A stretch of 64,000 nucleotides of DNA from Doryteuthis pealeii (GCA_023376005.1 CM042141.1:97878483-97942482), one strand, 5' to 3'. Counted from the first letter of the stretch, positions 1-11,280 are shown. Numbers and translations: made by a program. The notes: a model not told the origin generated them from the letters alone.

Positions 1-55
1 ATTTATGTAATATTATTTATTCAAATACACTTAACGTTTTCTGGATTTTTTAGTG

Positions 56-63
56 ATATATAT

Positions 64-116
<53 letters not shown>
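56..116. repeat. (TA)n microsatellite
   Basis: Near-perfect TA dinucleotide tract. It directly precedes a family X repeat. The second family X copy, near 45.8 kb, also follows a TA tract, so the tract may be part of the insertion context. Confidence 0.95.
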
Positions 117-117
117 C

Positions 118-365
118 ATAGTAATGGTATTATGGATGATTTGGACTCATAACTTAAAGTTTCATGGTTATGCAATCCTCAGATGAGTCAAATGGTTGAG
201 ATCTTAAAAACCAGTAGTTTTTTAGCGTTTATATAAACGTGAAGCGTTTTCACGCGATGAGATAATATAATGCTAAAAATTGTTTTTTAAACTGTGGCTT
301 GTTTAACGTTTATGTGACGTGGATTGTGTTCACGTGATGTAATTTTATGACGTTAAATCTGTTTT
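118..365 (+). repeat. Dispersed repeat, family X, copy 1
   Basis: About 250 bp repeated at 45838-46085. Shared landmarks are ATGGTTATGCAATC, CAAATGGTTGAGAT and AGCGTTTATATAAACG. It holds the 14-bp palindrome CGTTTATATAAACG, and two similar half-units (around 225-270 and 305-355) each run from a CGTTTAT motif to a CACGYGATG motif. No coding capacity is seen. It could be a non-autonomous DNA element or a retroelement end. Confidence 0.6.
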
Positions 366-507
366 TAAACAAAATGATAATCAAACAAAAAAAGCTTTGG
401 TTTTAATGCATGCGGTGTTCAGATGAATTTGTTTTTTTTTAAATAAATAAAACGAGTGCGAAATTAAGGGATCAATTAGGATATATATATATATATATAT
501 AATATAT

Positions 508-540
<33 letters not shown>

Positions 541-874
541 GATATGATATGACCTATATATGGAAATAATGTTGATATCTCGCAGAAAATGGTGTAAAGA
601 TATACTTACATGTAAGGCTGTTGGAATTGAAGGATCCCAATAAATTACATTTACATAAGAAGCATATGTAGACCAAACAATTTAAAATATTATTTATATA
701 TATATATATACTAGCAAAAAAATATAACACCAAAAATAACATAAAAAAATAACACCAGGTAGTGAGTGGGTAAGAGAGAGAATAAGAGGAAAATGATTTA
801 TAGAAGTTAAAAAAAACTGTAATTCTTAACATGCTTATAATAGAATTATTTTAGAAATAAAAAAATTCTACTTT
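366..874. other. AT-rich region, no gene seen
   Basis: Contains interrupted (TA)n at 481-540 and 688-712 and T-rich sequence. The one long minus-strand ORF (554-832) is low-complexity and hydrophobic, as expected from AT-rich DNA. Confidence 0.6.
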
Positions 875-1135
875 TTTCTATACAGTACGGGTCTGTTTTA
901 AAACAAATTCAAAGCTTGTGCTGATGAGTGGGGTGGAATTTTTTTCATTTTAGAACTCGACTGTCTTAACTTTACTTCAAAGCTTGCTTTGTATCGACAG
1001 GAGATTTGGTGGGGGTAGTTTTTGTTTTTTTAGAAATGAACATTCGTATTTTTTCATACAGTAATTTATGCTGTCTGCTGTCTGGTAAGTTCAAAGTAGA
1101 CTCTTGTCGATGTGAGTAGGGTGGTGTGGATGGGG
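875..1135. repeat. Degenerate tandem repeat, ~95-115 bp unit
   Basis: About 2.5 diverged units share TTTTTTCATACAGTA, then a TTCAAAG box, then GAGTGGGGTGG-like sequence. No function is recognised. Confidence 0.4.
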
Positions 1136-1261
1136 TGTATACGGTATTTAAAAAAAAGTTTTCTTAATTATTGAATTATATCCCTTAATTATTAAAAATC
1201 AAAACACAAATTTCATGTGTTTCTTAGTTATAGGCATATCATATCAAAATTGGAACCAAGA

Positions 1262-1750
1262 ATATATATATACCACACACATATATATATATATACTATA
1301 GTGTGGCGTATATATGCATGTGTGTGCGCATGTGTACATATGTGCGCGTGTATGTGTCCGCGTATATATGCACACGTATGTGTATGCGTATATATGCATA
1401 TATATCAATTGAATCGACAGTATCCATTCCCTTCACCACCGCAACCCAATACACGTCGCCTTCTGACATCCGGCCCATGCCAAAGAATACACAAGCCCGC
1501 GCACACATATGCACGCGAATATAAACGCTCACACGTCCGCATTGATCAAATGTTACACATTCATAGTACAATGTATTATGTGTGTGACCAGTTACCCCGC
1601 ATACATAACCTTTATGCTGTCCATAAAGACTCACATACATTCAAAATACCGCCACATACATACACACATCACTTTATCCAATCATACACATCCTATGTCT
1701 ATTGAACTTTCTGAAATTTTTTTGAAATTTTTCCCATTTTCCTTGCATTT
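1262..1750. repeat. TA/TG/CA-rich low-complexity block
   Basis: Mixed alternating purine-pyrimidine sequence (TATATG, TGTGTGCG, CACACATA). The 162-residue reading frame across it encodes only C/V/Y/H/T-rich microsatellite translation and is not a gene. Confidence 0.7.
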
Positions 1751-1860
1751 GTAACATCTTCACCTGACGATTGCCTCGCATGAAACCAATATGGTCGTGA
1801 ATGTTCCTTTGTCACCAAATAAATAGATATGTAAAACCTTTATATATTTATTTTATTATA

Positions 1861-1867
<7 letters not shown>

Positions 1868-1947
<80 letters not shown>
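1868..1947. repeat. (TA)n(TG)n compound microsatellite
   Basis: A pure TA tract passes directly into a pure TG tract. A similar TA-TG-TA compound tract occurs at 9716-9820. Confidence 0.95.
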
Positions 1948-1949
<2 letters not shown>

Positions 1950-2009
1950 TTCTACACTTAAGCATTTTATTTACATTTACTTATCTACTTTTTAATGTAA
2001 GTAAGTAAG

Positions 2010-2253
2010 TAAAGTCGTCGGGGTGGCCTAAAGTCAGTATCAGGCAGACAGCGAAAGAGTCTATGCCCTTTTCACTAGCGCTAGACCAAGGATATTGTTT
2101 GGGGCGTCTGAGGTGGAGTGCCACATCTACCATCAGTTCCTCACTTTACCGCACAGATCCCTGTGCTACTCATACGCTGAGTTAGCGAGGACCGGCATCG
2201 AACACGGAACCTTGTGTTTCATATCCGAACGCTTTATCGACTGAGATAAACTG
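2010..2253 (-). mobile_element. tRNA-derived SINE (SINE-D), near full length
   Basis: Read on the minus strand, a tRNA-like head begins at 2253 (CTCAGTCGATAAAGCG resembles an A box) with a B box GTTCGATGCC at 2194-2203. The body follows (GCGCTAGTGAAAAGG; GACTCTTTCGCTGTC) and the 3' end is GGCCACCCCGACGACTTTAC next to GTAA repeats. Other copies lie at 19871-20120, 36423-36630 and 56966-57222 (minus) and 5918-6160 (plus). Transcription from the head would be by RNA polymerase III. This is a SINE, not a functional tRNA gene. Confidence 0.85.
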
Positions 2254-2754
2254 TTAAACTATGTCAGTTCTAAGAAAATGGCTTAGTTTGGTTTCTTTGT
2301 TCAATGTCATATCAATCTTCGTTAGATTAATGCCAAAGCCAGCCAAGCCCTCCAACCGGACAGAGAGACAACAGTCTCCCCATACAAAGAACAGACATCC
2401 GATGGAAGATAGAGCAACAAAAACCCGATCTAAGCAGACATTCGAAGAGAATAGAGACTTGGCATGCAACATATATTCTATTAATCTTTTGACATATCAT
2501 ACTGTGCATTTTGGCCTTCCAAACCCACATTGTTTCATTTTGTTCAAATCTGTCCTCGGTATATTCACAGACTCATTTGCCACTGGCATAGCCCACATTG
2601 TTATTGGCAACCATAATCAGACCCTGAATCTGTGTCATCTGGTAAATTTGCTAAGTTGGCATAAATGCCTACAGCAAGCAAGCTAGGTAATAAACCAAAC
2701 CATAGATTGAACAATTTCCAGGTGTTTCTGGGGTTCAGACTGAAAGTCTGTTTT

Positions 2755-3125
2755 GTTTGTTTGGGTGGTTTGGTTTACGGCATATCAACTTTGGTGGGTC
2801 ATTTAATGCCGACAAAATTATTTTGAAATTAACTCATTCTTGATAGGTACTCAATTTTTTTATAAACACATTTTTCTATTTAACCCATATAATAACAGGT
2901 ACTACCACTCCGGGACAGGTTTGGACAGGTTAGGGCTTGACGTGACCAGCCGATTGATCGGAGGACCAGAATGGAGTGTTGCATGTCATGGACTGCCTAG
3001 CCAACTGTGTTCCCTCCTTAAGCATCAGGGGTCGTCATCAACGGCCAACAGGTGGCCCCAATGGGGGAGTCTTACCCCTCTGCACAGGTGCAGTCGGTGT
3101 ATTCTAAAGCCCTAGCCGACAGTAT
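2755..3125 (-). mobile_element. HP-tail retroposon, internally deleted
   Basis: The sense strand is minus. The tail hairpin is at 2778-2811 (outer CGGCAT/ATGCCG intact, inner stem eroded), with CCAAACCACCCAAAC as tail in the sense direction. The body keeps the CTACCACTCCGGG box and the distal region with CCGATTGATCGGAGG. The middle section present in longer copies (49640-50340) is missing. Confidence 0.7.
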
Positions 3126-3244
3126 GTCATGATAGGTTTAAAGTAATAAAGTTCAACAGACTATTTGAATCGGTTTCACACAATGTTTTTTTGGTAAACA
3201 TTCATTTTGTTGTAATTTGTATTGGGTATATTCACAAACTTCTC

Positions 3245-3415
3245 GGAATAAACTTCCTTCCTCCTTTTATTCCTTCCTTCCTTCATCCATCGTCTTTTTG
3301 CAACCCTTTCCTTCTTTTCACTTTCATTCGTTATCTTTCTTCTCTCCGTTCCACTATTTATTCCTTTTCTTCCTTTTTTTCTCTTCCTTCCTCTTTTCCT
3401 TCCTTCTTTCCTTCC
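3245..3415. repeat. TTCC/TTTC-rich polypyrimidine tract
   Basis: Degenerate TTCC repeats, inserted within the 430-bp repeat family. The overlapping reading frames are low-complexity S/F or K/R/E strings. Confidence 0.85.
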
Positions 3416-4171
3416 AAACCCCCAAGAATGCCTCATGGAATTACAACCAGATCTGCAGGTGCGTCAAACAACGTCCAAGGGTTTCTGGGGAGGGGGGCAG
3501 ACTGAAGATCTATTATGATGAGTATATCTTATTAAAGTTCAACAGTCTATTTTAACCTGATCCACTCAATGTTCTGTTGGTAAACATTCATTGTATTGCA
3601 ACTTATCCTGGGCATATTTACAAACTGACCCGGACTAAACTCTTAAAGGTTTATAACAACAGAATAAAAGTAGTTTACTTCATTTTCCACTGGTATATCG
3701 TACATTTCTATTGGCTGTTATAATCAGACGGGGAATCTGTGTCATCTGATAATCTAGCCATGTTGGCATAAATGCCTTTACAGTTTTAGCAAGCTAAGTA
3801 AAAACCTTATGGTATTACAATCAGAACTGCAGGTGCATTGAACAACTCCCAGGAGTTTTTTTTTGGGGACGGGGGGGGGGAGCAGACTGGAAATGGTTTT
3901 CAACTAATAAAGTTCAACAAACTTTTCGAAATTTTCCCACTCAATATTTGATACATAATAATATGCATAGGCAAGAAGTGTAGAGTAGTTTTTTTAAAAA
4001 AGTATACAAGTGGAAAATCCCCGTGAGTTCATAGAGTTTCATTGACAAAGAGTCACCTCAGATTCATTTGAAACGTGGCCTCTCATTGGCTTGTCCTAAT
4101 TAGTGACATTGCGCAGCTCCAACATTGCCACTGGTAATAGCATATATTGTTACTGGCTGTCAAAGCCTGGT

Positions 4172-4325
4172 CCTCTCATCGTGGTGTAATGGTTAGCAAC
4201 GAAGTCTCGCAAATCTATTACTACTGAATATTGAGTTCACCCCTCGCTGGATTCCCCATACTTGCGACCTTGTGTCACATCCTACCTGTGACAAACGGGT
4301 TGGGTTAATACCTACTGGCTATCAT
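4172..4325 (+). mobile_element. tRNA-derived SINE (SINE-C)
   Basis: The head CGTGGTGTAATGGTTAGCA matches a Gln/Glu-type tRNA A-box region. GAGTTCACCCCTCGCTGG is B-box-like, followed by GACCTTGTGTCACATCCTA. The same head is seen at 63895-64000 (plus) and, in reverse, near 20880 and 29620. The anticodon-arm region carries AAATCTATTACTACTGAAT and does not fold as a tRNA. Confidence 0.75.
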
Positions 4326-4484
4326 CACCAGACTCAGAATCTGTCTCATCTGGCAAACTTGCTATGTTGGAATAAAGTCTGGGCAATTTAGGTAATAAAC
4401 CAAACCATGGTCCCTGCAATAAAACGTCATTGTTATCGAAAATGCTGGTGCCTCGAACAACTCCCAGGAGTTTCTCATTTTGTT

Positions 4485-4560
4485 TGGTTTGGTTGCTTTG
4501 TTTTACGGCATATAAATACGTTTTAGGTTATTCAATGCCAAATCAATTCATTTTGATAAA
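4485..4560 (-). mobile_element. HP-tail fragment
   Basis: The sense strand is minus. The GCCGTAAAAC end is followed by CAAAGCAACCAAACC. The hairpin is degraded (one arm reads ATGCCA). Only the terminal tail is recognised. Confidence 0.5.
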
Positions 4561-4784
4561 AGGATTAGTTTAACATCATGTGTATTTGCTTAGGTGTGAT
4601 ACATAGGCCTCGGGTTGCTTACAGTACCTGCTGTTGCTAAGCTGGTTACACAACTAAGCATAGGACAAGCTCAGCGTTTCTTAATTCTGGTGATCTAGCG
4701 GGAACCGGTTTTTTCATCGTGACTTGACCGTAACTGGGGTTTCTGGGGTGCAGGCTGAAGATCTTACATGATTAGTATATCACT

Positions 4785-5275
4785 TAATATAATGGAAATT
4801 GTGTGTGTTCTGTCTGTAACCGAAACTATATTACTACTCAAGTAATTATACAATTCTCTTAGTTATTTACGTCACATTCTCCATGATTTTATTTTTATTT
4901 AAACCTCAATTATTAATAAAATTGTTTTACATTATTAATACCGTTGGCCATATCTACATACTAATAACATGCAATTGTATTTATATATACAACAAAATAG
5001 TAGTTTACAGTCTGAACAGGAAGGCTAATTTACATATTAATATTAAAAATTTGATTTTAATAAGTATGTGCTTAGTATTATTGATTTCTAATTGTTTGGT
5101 TTTATCTTAATGAATATGAGAAAAAATCTCGGGGATAGATCTTAAAAGAAATCGATTGACAAGAAGAAATAACTGTAATTTTATTCTTTACTTTCTATTT
5201 TAACTAAATAGTTAAATTAGGAGAATTTAGCAATGAAAGACGGGAGTGATGGAAGAGTAAGTTTCAGTTGTTCTA
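4785..5275 (+). repeat. Dispersed ~490-bp repeat, family Y, copy 1
   Basis: An inverted copy lies at 60125-60625 and a partial copy at 61760-61870. Both long copies share GTAACCGAAACTATAT, the CATGATTTTATTT region, and the end ATGGAAGAGTAAGTTTCAGT. A short reading frame starting at 4883 is partly preserved in copy 2, but base identity is high enough that this need not mean selection. No termini diagnostic of a transposon class were found. Confidence 0.65.
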
Positions 5276-5582
5276 TTTTTTCGAGTTTACGCCCCTATGT
5301 TTCAAATCTTTTTATCTGCATTCTTAACTAGTTTATTTAGCCTTTCTAATTTAATATAATATTTTATTACATTAAAACTTGAATACTTGCAACCGGAGGG
5401 TGCACATATTTGCTAGTATTACTAAAGTTCAACAGACTATTTAAACGTGATCCAATCAATATTTTGGTAAACTTTCATTTTGTTGCAATTTGTTCTGGGT
5501 CTATTCACTGACAACCCAGTCTAAAATTTTAAAAGCCTATTACAGTATAATAAGAGAAGTGTGTCCCATCTGGTAAAATATT

Positions 5583-5607
5583 AAGTTGTTCGGAAAGTAA
5601 TGTCACA
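5583..5607 (+). mobile_element. Mariner-like terminal repeat, solo
   Basis: TTAAGTTGTTCGGAAAGTAA resembles terminal repeats of mariner/Tc1-type elements. No partner repeat or transposase is visible nearby, so this is a fragment at most. Confidence 0.3.
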
Positions 5608-5634
5608 TTTTTGGAGACAAAATAAATATACATT

Positions 5635-6293
5635 GGTAAATTGTCTTACAAGTGCAAGTCGTTCCGCTTGTAACTCAGTTTCTTTGTATATCAAATAAAT
5701 CTTTCTCAGTGAAATAAACTGAAATACTATTACTCCATTCCAGCTCTCTGCCCCCCCCTCCCAAAAGAACACCCTGCATTGTATAAAATAAAATGTAATG
5801 AATTACATTTATGCCGTGATATAATTTAATGTTTATCTTTTTGTAAATAATATTTTTCTTTGTTGTCATAAATTTGGAAATGTTGAAGTTTTTAACAGAT
5901 TTATTAACATTTGTTAAGCATTCACCAAGACGATCACAAGATTCCGGGTTCGATACCGGTCCCCCAAATCCAGACAATCAAGAGCACACTTTGGGTAATC
6001 TGATATGCGGTAGAGCATCAGGAAGCTGACAATATGTGTGGCGCTGCACCTTAGCATAATATTATCTTCAATGGTCTAGTGCTAGCGAAAAGGGTATAGA
6101 TTCCCTCGCTGTTCGGTTCATATTGAAAATATGCTACTCCACCGCAGAATTTGCTACTATTAACATAAGCATATCTTGCACGCACCTCAAATTTAGCTCG
6201 CAACACAAAGCAAAAAAGAAAGAAAATAAAAAAAAATGACGACTCATAACTCAGAAAACTCGTTTGGTTACTCCTAAATCAAGGTACCATTGT
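5635..6293. mobile_element. TIR DNA transposon fragment with nested SINE
   Basis: Sequence from CAAGTCGTTCCGCTTGTAACT matches the element at 13688-14303. The right end is near 6293 (CAAGGTACCATTG). A SINE-D copy lies inside at 5918-6160, and TATTAACAT occurs at both of its junctions, as expected for a target duplication. No transposase is coded. Confidence 0.55.
5918..6160 (+). mobile_element. SINE-D copy nested in DNA transposon
   Basis: Plus-strand SINE-D. The B box is GGGTTCGATACCGGTCCCC, the body contains TCTAGTGCTAGCGAAAAGGG, and the 3' end resembles CCACTCCGCCACAGACTTTGCTACT in the neighbouring partial copy. The flanks carry TATTAACAT. Confidence 0.65.
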
Positions 6294-6520
6294 ATGTCAA
6301 GAATTTTGGGACAAAGCAAAAAACAACCAAATGACAACAAGCGAAAAGGTGATAGACTCCATCGCTGTTTGACTCATGCCGACAAAGGGCCACTCCGCCA
6401 CAGACTTTGCTACTATTAACATAAGTGTATCTGAATCTTGCTCGTACATCAAATTCTAGCTCGCAACAAAAAGCAAAAAATCGATCAAATGACAACTCGT
6501 AACTCGGAAAACACGTAAGT
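6294..6520 (+). mobile_element. Second partial SINE-D plus transposon end
   Basis: Repeats the preceding arrangement: the SINE-D 3' part (GACTCCATCGCTGTTTGACT) runs into TGCTACTATTAACATAAG and then transposon sequence (CTAGCTCGCAAC; CTCGTAACTCGGAAA). The SINE-transposon junction therefore exists twice, so the segment was duplicated after the SINE inserted. Confidence 0.5.
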
Positions 6521-6543
6521 TGGACATGTTAAGTGAATAGCAT

Positions 6544-6981
6544 ATGTCACACATTAAGAAATCTCGGATGAATTCGTTCTTTTATTCGTTGTTGAATGTG
6601 GTACATAAATATTTCTTCAAGGTTCAGATGTTTGTCTCGCATGTCTCCAATGGTAAGCTATATTTATTGATTTCTGAACGAGAACCTGTCTCCGCTTCCA
6701 GTCGGAACTTACCTCTTTATTTCTTAAAATACATCAGATTTCTATTGGCGTGTAAAAGTCAAGGAAGAAACACAAACAACTTTTATACGATATTTCTGTC
6801 CTTTTTTGTGAAGAGGAGGTTTTTAATATATATAAAAGCGAACAAAAATCAATGCCTACAGTCATTCTTTTATAAATCGTACTATTTTCTTGTACATCAA
6901 GAAAATACGTATTCACTGGAAATTTTTTACAAAATCGTAATAATTTTGGAGGGCTATTTTTTTTTAGCAAAACGAACCTGA
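6544..6981 (+). CDS. Open reading frame of 145 codons, unrecognised
   Basis: Opens with ATG and ends in TAG. The product is rich in F, Y, K, I and L with no recognised motif or domain. No SINE or LINE signature was found in the segment. In DNA this AT-rich a chance frame of this length is plausible. I have no positive evidence that it is a gene. Confidence 0.1.
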   Translation: MSHIKKSRMNSFFYSLLNVVHKYFFKVQMFVSHVSNGKLYLLISEREPVSASSRNLPLYFLKYIRFLLACKSQGRNTNNFYTIFLSFFVKRRFLIYIKANKNQCLQSFFYKSYYFLVHQENTYSLEIFYKIVIILEGYFFLAKRT

Positions 6982-7146
6982 AATAGTTCGCTTATGAATA
7001 AAAAAGATGGAGCTGAATAGGATATCCGATATATTGTAAGGATGTAGAGATAAATATAGGATTTATGTCTCAAATAATAACCGGAACTTTTATATTTTGT
7101 TTATTCTACTTTTGATGTCGGTTTGGATAAATACTTGTAAAATCAT

Positions 7147-7620
7147 ATACTCACAGACAAGTTAAAGAGACAATTCTTCCATGCCGTTGTCGTGACAGTG
7201 CTGCTGTATGGCTGCACCACCTGGACTCTAACGAAGCGACTAGAGAATAAACTATATGGGAGCTGCACAAGAATGCTGCGTGTGATCCTGAACAAGACGT
7301 GGAAACAACACCCCACGAGAAAGTAGCTGTACGGCTACCTGCCACATATCACCCAAACCATCCGAGTAAGACGGACAAGACACGCAGGACACTGCTGGAG
7401 AAGCAAGGTCGAACTCATGTGACGTCCTCCTGTGGAAGCCAGTACATGGGCACGCCAGTGTGGGCCGACCAGCAAAGACGTACATTGACCAGCTCTGTGC
7501 GGATACAGGATGCTGCATAAGGACCTCCCGAGAATGATGAGTGATAGGGACGGATGGAAAGAGATTGTCATGGGTATCCGTGCTAACAGCGCGACATGAT
7601 GATGTTGATGATGATGATAT
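7147..7620 (+). pseudogene. RTE-like non-LTR retrotransposon, RT C-terminal end
   Basis: With frameshifts, the plus strand encodes the region C-terminal to the catalytic RT motifs: VLLYGCTTWTL, then RMLRVILNKTWKQHPT, LYGYLPHITQTIRVRR, TRHAGHCWRSK, GRPAKT-like and DGWKEIVMGIRANSAT. It ends in an ATGATGATG-type tail at 7597-7618. Such GAT/ATG tails and this C-terminal block are typical of RTE-type LINEs and their relatives. The copy is 5' truncated, with an in-frame stop and shifts, and is inactive. Confidence 0.85.
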
Positions 7621-7639
7621 ATATATTCTACATACATAA

Positions 7640-8066
7640 TATGTGTGTGTGGGGGGGCTTTATATTTTAAAGCTTAAGCAAAGTCATCATGTGCACTCCC
7701 AAGCCACCGGCCTCCAATTTGAAAACTCATTACACCAAAACCCACAATGTGTATGGCAGCCAGCCATATACCTGATGTCTGGGAGAGGGCAAACTCCATG
7801 ATAAAACAACATGCGATCAGAACAATCACCTAATGTTTGACACACATTGCCCCTTTATAATGTTGTTTTGATGGAGAGAGTGTGCTTTGCATCGCACAAG
7901 CAACAGACCACTTTAAACAAAAAGTGCAGGTTTTTCGACGACTGTGACTCAGAATCTTGCTAATGCATGCATCAAAAGGGATCTTTTTTTGATAGTATGC
8001 ACAACCTGGGATGAAGCGAGTCAGTCACTGTTGCTGACCCTCATTCATCGTTTACGATAAAAGAGT

Positions 8067-8070
<4 letters not shown>
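7640..8070. other. Unassigned single-copy-looking sequence
   Basis: No ORF, repeat partner or motif was recognised apart from a short G run at 7650. Confidence 0.4.

Positions 8071-8071
<1 letters not shown>

Positions 8072-8126
<55 letters not shown>
8072..8126. repeat. (TA)n microsatellite
   Basis: Pure TA tract followed by CAGTAGCGCGATATTCTTAATA, which resembles the short unit repeated after TA tracts at 9820-10810. Confidence 0.95.
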
Positions 8127-8128
<2 letters not shown>

Positions 8129-8749
8129 TAGCGCGATATTCTTAATAACGTAACCTGCATTGTCATTTCATATACATCATATATTATATCAGGAAAATTA
8201 TTTCTAACAACTTATTGATACACATGAAGTCAATGAAAAATATTTCTACCATTGTATAAAAAACAACTTAAACAAAAACGGAAAAAAAAACTTTGATATT
8301 TCTTGCAATTGGTGCCCTCAAAAAGCACTGAGATATAAGTCTGTTTGTTTGTTTGTTTGTATGATAGGAGGTAAGTGAGCATAAGTTATATATTCTCATT
8401 ATACTCGGGTGTATAAAATTGGTGGAGAGTTCATCTTGGATCTATAATAGAGAGAGACATCTCGGGTGTATAATGGAGGAGAGAGACAGAGAGACCTATG
8501 GATTATTTTTCTTACTTTTTAACTCTTCTTACTGCTTACTCTGCTTGTTGATTCTACCTTGATTACCATGTTTTTCTATTATGGGCTGGTCTTCTTTTTA
8601 TCAATTCTTCTTACTGGGTTGGGCTTAATATTGTCTTAATAATCTAATGAACACAACAACCTGGTGTTACATGATCAAGTTTTATTTCTTAGCCCATGAT
8701 TCCACTACAAACTATTCGAAGAATTATTTCTACCTATTTTTAATAAAAC

Positions 8750-8910
8750 TTTTTTGGCATAAAATAACCCAGCTCGTAATTTCTTCTAATTTATTGATAT
8801 ACATCAATTCAATGAAAATTATTTCAAACAACTTGTAAAACGTATTCGGAATAATATAACCCAACGAGGGTTGACATGCCGTAAATCCAATCAAACGAAA
8901 ATAGTTTTCC
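8750..8910 (+). mobile_element. HP-tail fragment with hairpin
   Basis: Hairpin 8847-8881: outer CGGAAT/ATGCCG with one mismatch, inner ACCC/GGGT intact around loop AACGA. It is followed by TAAATCCAATCAAACG. The AT-rich sequence upstream resembles 8190-8260. Confidence 0.65.
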
Positions 8911-10200
<1,290 letters not shown>

Positions 10201-10504
10201 TTTGGATGTTTGTTTATTTTTAGAAACGTTGCTGAATAAAGTATATATTAAATTTTTACTTGAAGGCACTTACAACGCATGTATCGCATAAAATTCGATA
10301 CTTTTTCTTATAGAAAATGAACTTGACAAGTGTAATCCCGGCAAAGGATGGCTCAGTGTGTAGAATACCGTACAGATTCACTTCGCCGAAGGGCATACGA
10401 TCTGTTTGTTATTATTCTCCCTATAACACCCCCTTACCTATTATGGTAGAGGCGTGTAAGTATCACTTGACAAGCTTAATTTCGCTAGGATGGTCAGCTG
10501 TGTA

Positions 10505-10578
10505 CTGTGGCCGAGGCGATAAAAGTGTTTCACTAGTGTTTCACTGTGTCTGCTGAAGTCCCGGTTTCGATTTCTGTC
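10505..10578 (+). promoter_or_regulatory. tRNA-like internal promoter (Ser/Leu-type)
   Basis: TGGCCGAGGCGATAA resembles a Ser/Leu-type tRNA A box. GGTTTCGATTTC at 10562-10573 resembles a B box (canonical GGTTCGANTCC). Copy 2 has GGCCGAACGGATATGG and GGTTTCGATTCC in the same order. Such a unit could drive RNA polymerase III transcription through the adjoining ribozyme core. Activity is inferred. Confidence 0.55.
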
Positions 10579-10631
10579 GGAGGGAAATCGTTAGTATATA
10601 CCGCTGATGAGACTTATTAAAGTTGAAACAG
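10574..10631 (+). ncRNA. Hammerhead-ribozyme-like core
   Basis: CTGATGA at 10604-10610, a 5-bp stem II (10611-10615 with 10620-10624, one G.T pair, loop ATTA), then GAAA at 10625-10628. The 4-bp stem III pairs CTGT (10574-10577) with ACAG (10628-10631), which puts the predicted cleavage site after C10578. This is the order of a type I hammerhead. Stem I (10579-10603) pairs poorly in this copy, so self-cleavage is uncertain. Confidence 0.6.
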
Positions 10632-11194
10632 TCTGTACGGTATTCTACACACCGAGCCATCCTTTGCCGGGATTACACTTGTCAAGTTCATTTTCTATAA
10701 GAAAAAGTATCGAATTTTATGCGATACATGCGTTGTAAGTGCCTTCAAGTAAAAATTTAATATATAATATATATATATATATATAGGTCGATGTACTTAA
10801 TATTATTGAATCTATATATTTTTTACAAAAAGTGATGAGTTTTATTTTACAATAAAATGAATAGATTTTAATAAATTCTCCGTCATCTTGATAACAATTT
10901 CATTTTTTATACTAGTTGTATATAACTACCCATGTCTGGTTTATATAGTATCCGACTAAATTTAAGTATACACTTTTTGAATGTCATATTACTGAGCATT
11001 ACCTATCGCTCGATGTGCTAATTCTGAAAATGTTACAACAGATATTTGTGCATGCTAACGCCCATTTACCAATAACGTCATAATATTATTTTTTGAAAGA
11101 GATGGAGGCACAATATCAACAGTGTTATCACAAATGCAAAAAAATGTTTAAAAATGAATCGAAAAAAATCGAATACCCAACAAAAATGAACGAA

Positions 11195-11280
11195 ACAAAA
11201 ATGTCTTTGGCATAAAATAACCCAACAAGGTTGACATGTCGTAAAACACAATCAACCAACAAAACTACCAACCAAACAAA
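11195..11280 (+). mobile_element. HP-tail 3' end
   Basis: Starts at GAATACCCAACAAAAATGAA. Hairpin 11208-11241 has outer TGGCAT/ATGTCG (held by G.T pairs) and inner AACC/GGTT, followed by a CAACCAACAAAACTACCAACC tail. Only the tail and hairpin remain. Confidence 0.7.

Larger units (their letters stand above)
2480..5580. repeat. Degenerate local repeat family, ~430-bp unit
   Basis: Related segments recur at about 2480-2760, 3120-3245, 3420-3960, 4135-4480 and 5400-5580. Shared pieces are ATTAAAGTTCAACAGACTAT, GGTAAACATTCATTTTGTTG, AATCTGTGTCATCTGGTAA, GTTGGCATAAATGCC and CAACTCCCAGGAGTTTC. The order is roughly conserved, suggesting an old tandem array since broken by SINE and HP-tail insertions. 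No ORF is conserved between units. Confidence 0.6.
10203..10785 (+). mobile_element. Palindromic element with tRNA-like core and hammerhead-like ribozyme (copy 1)
   Basis: Inverted arms 10245-10375 and 10632-10762 match over 131 bp with one mismatch. The central ~256 bp is non-palindromic and holds a tRNA-like region and a ribozyme-like core. The outer flank GGATGTTTGTTTAT is shared with copy 2 (41284-41752), and TA tracts lie on both sides. Arm termini TTGAAGGCA match those of the palindrome at 18186-18433. No protein is coded. I infer a non-autonomous, Penelope- or retrozyme-type element. Confidence 0.75.

Noticed and set aside
905..960. CTGATGAGTGGGG as a ribozyme core
   Set aside because: No complementary stem II strand followed by GAAA.
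1217..1705. 162-codon frame
   Set aside because: Low-complexity TA/TG/CA sequence; no motif, and several frames are open at once.
2010..2253. Functional tRNA genes at the SINE heads
   Set aside because: A and B boxes are present, but anticodon and acceptor stems do not pair, and each head continues into a shared SINE body.
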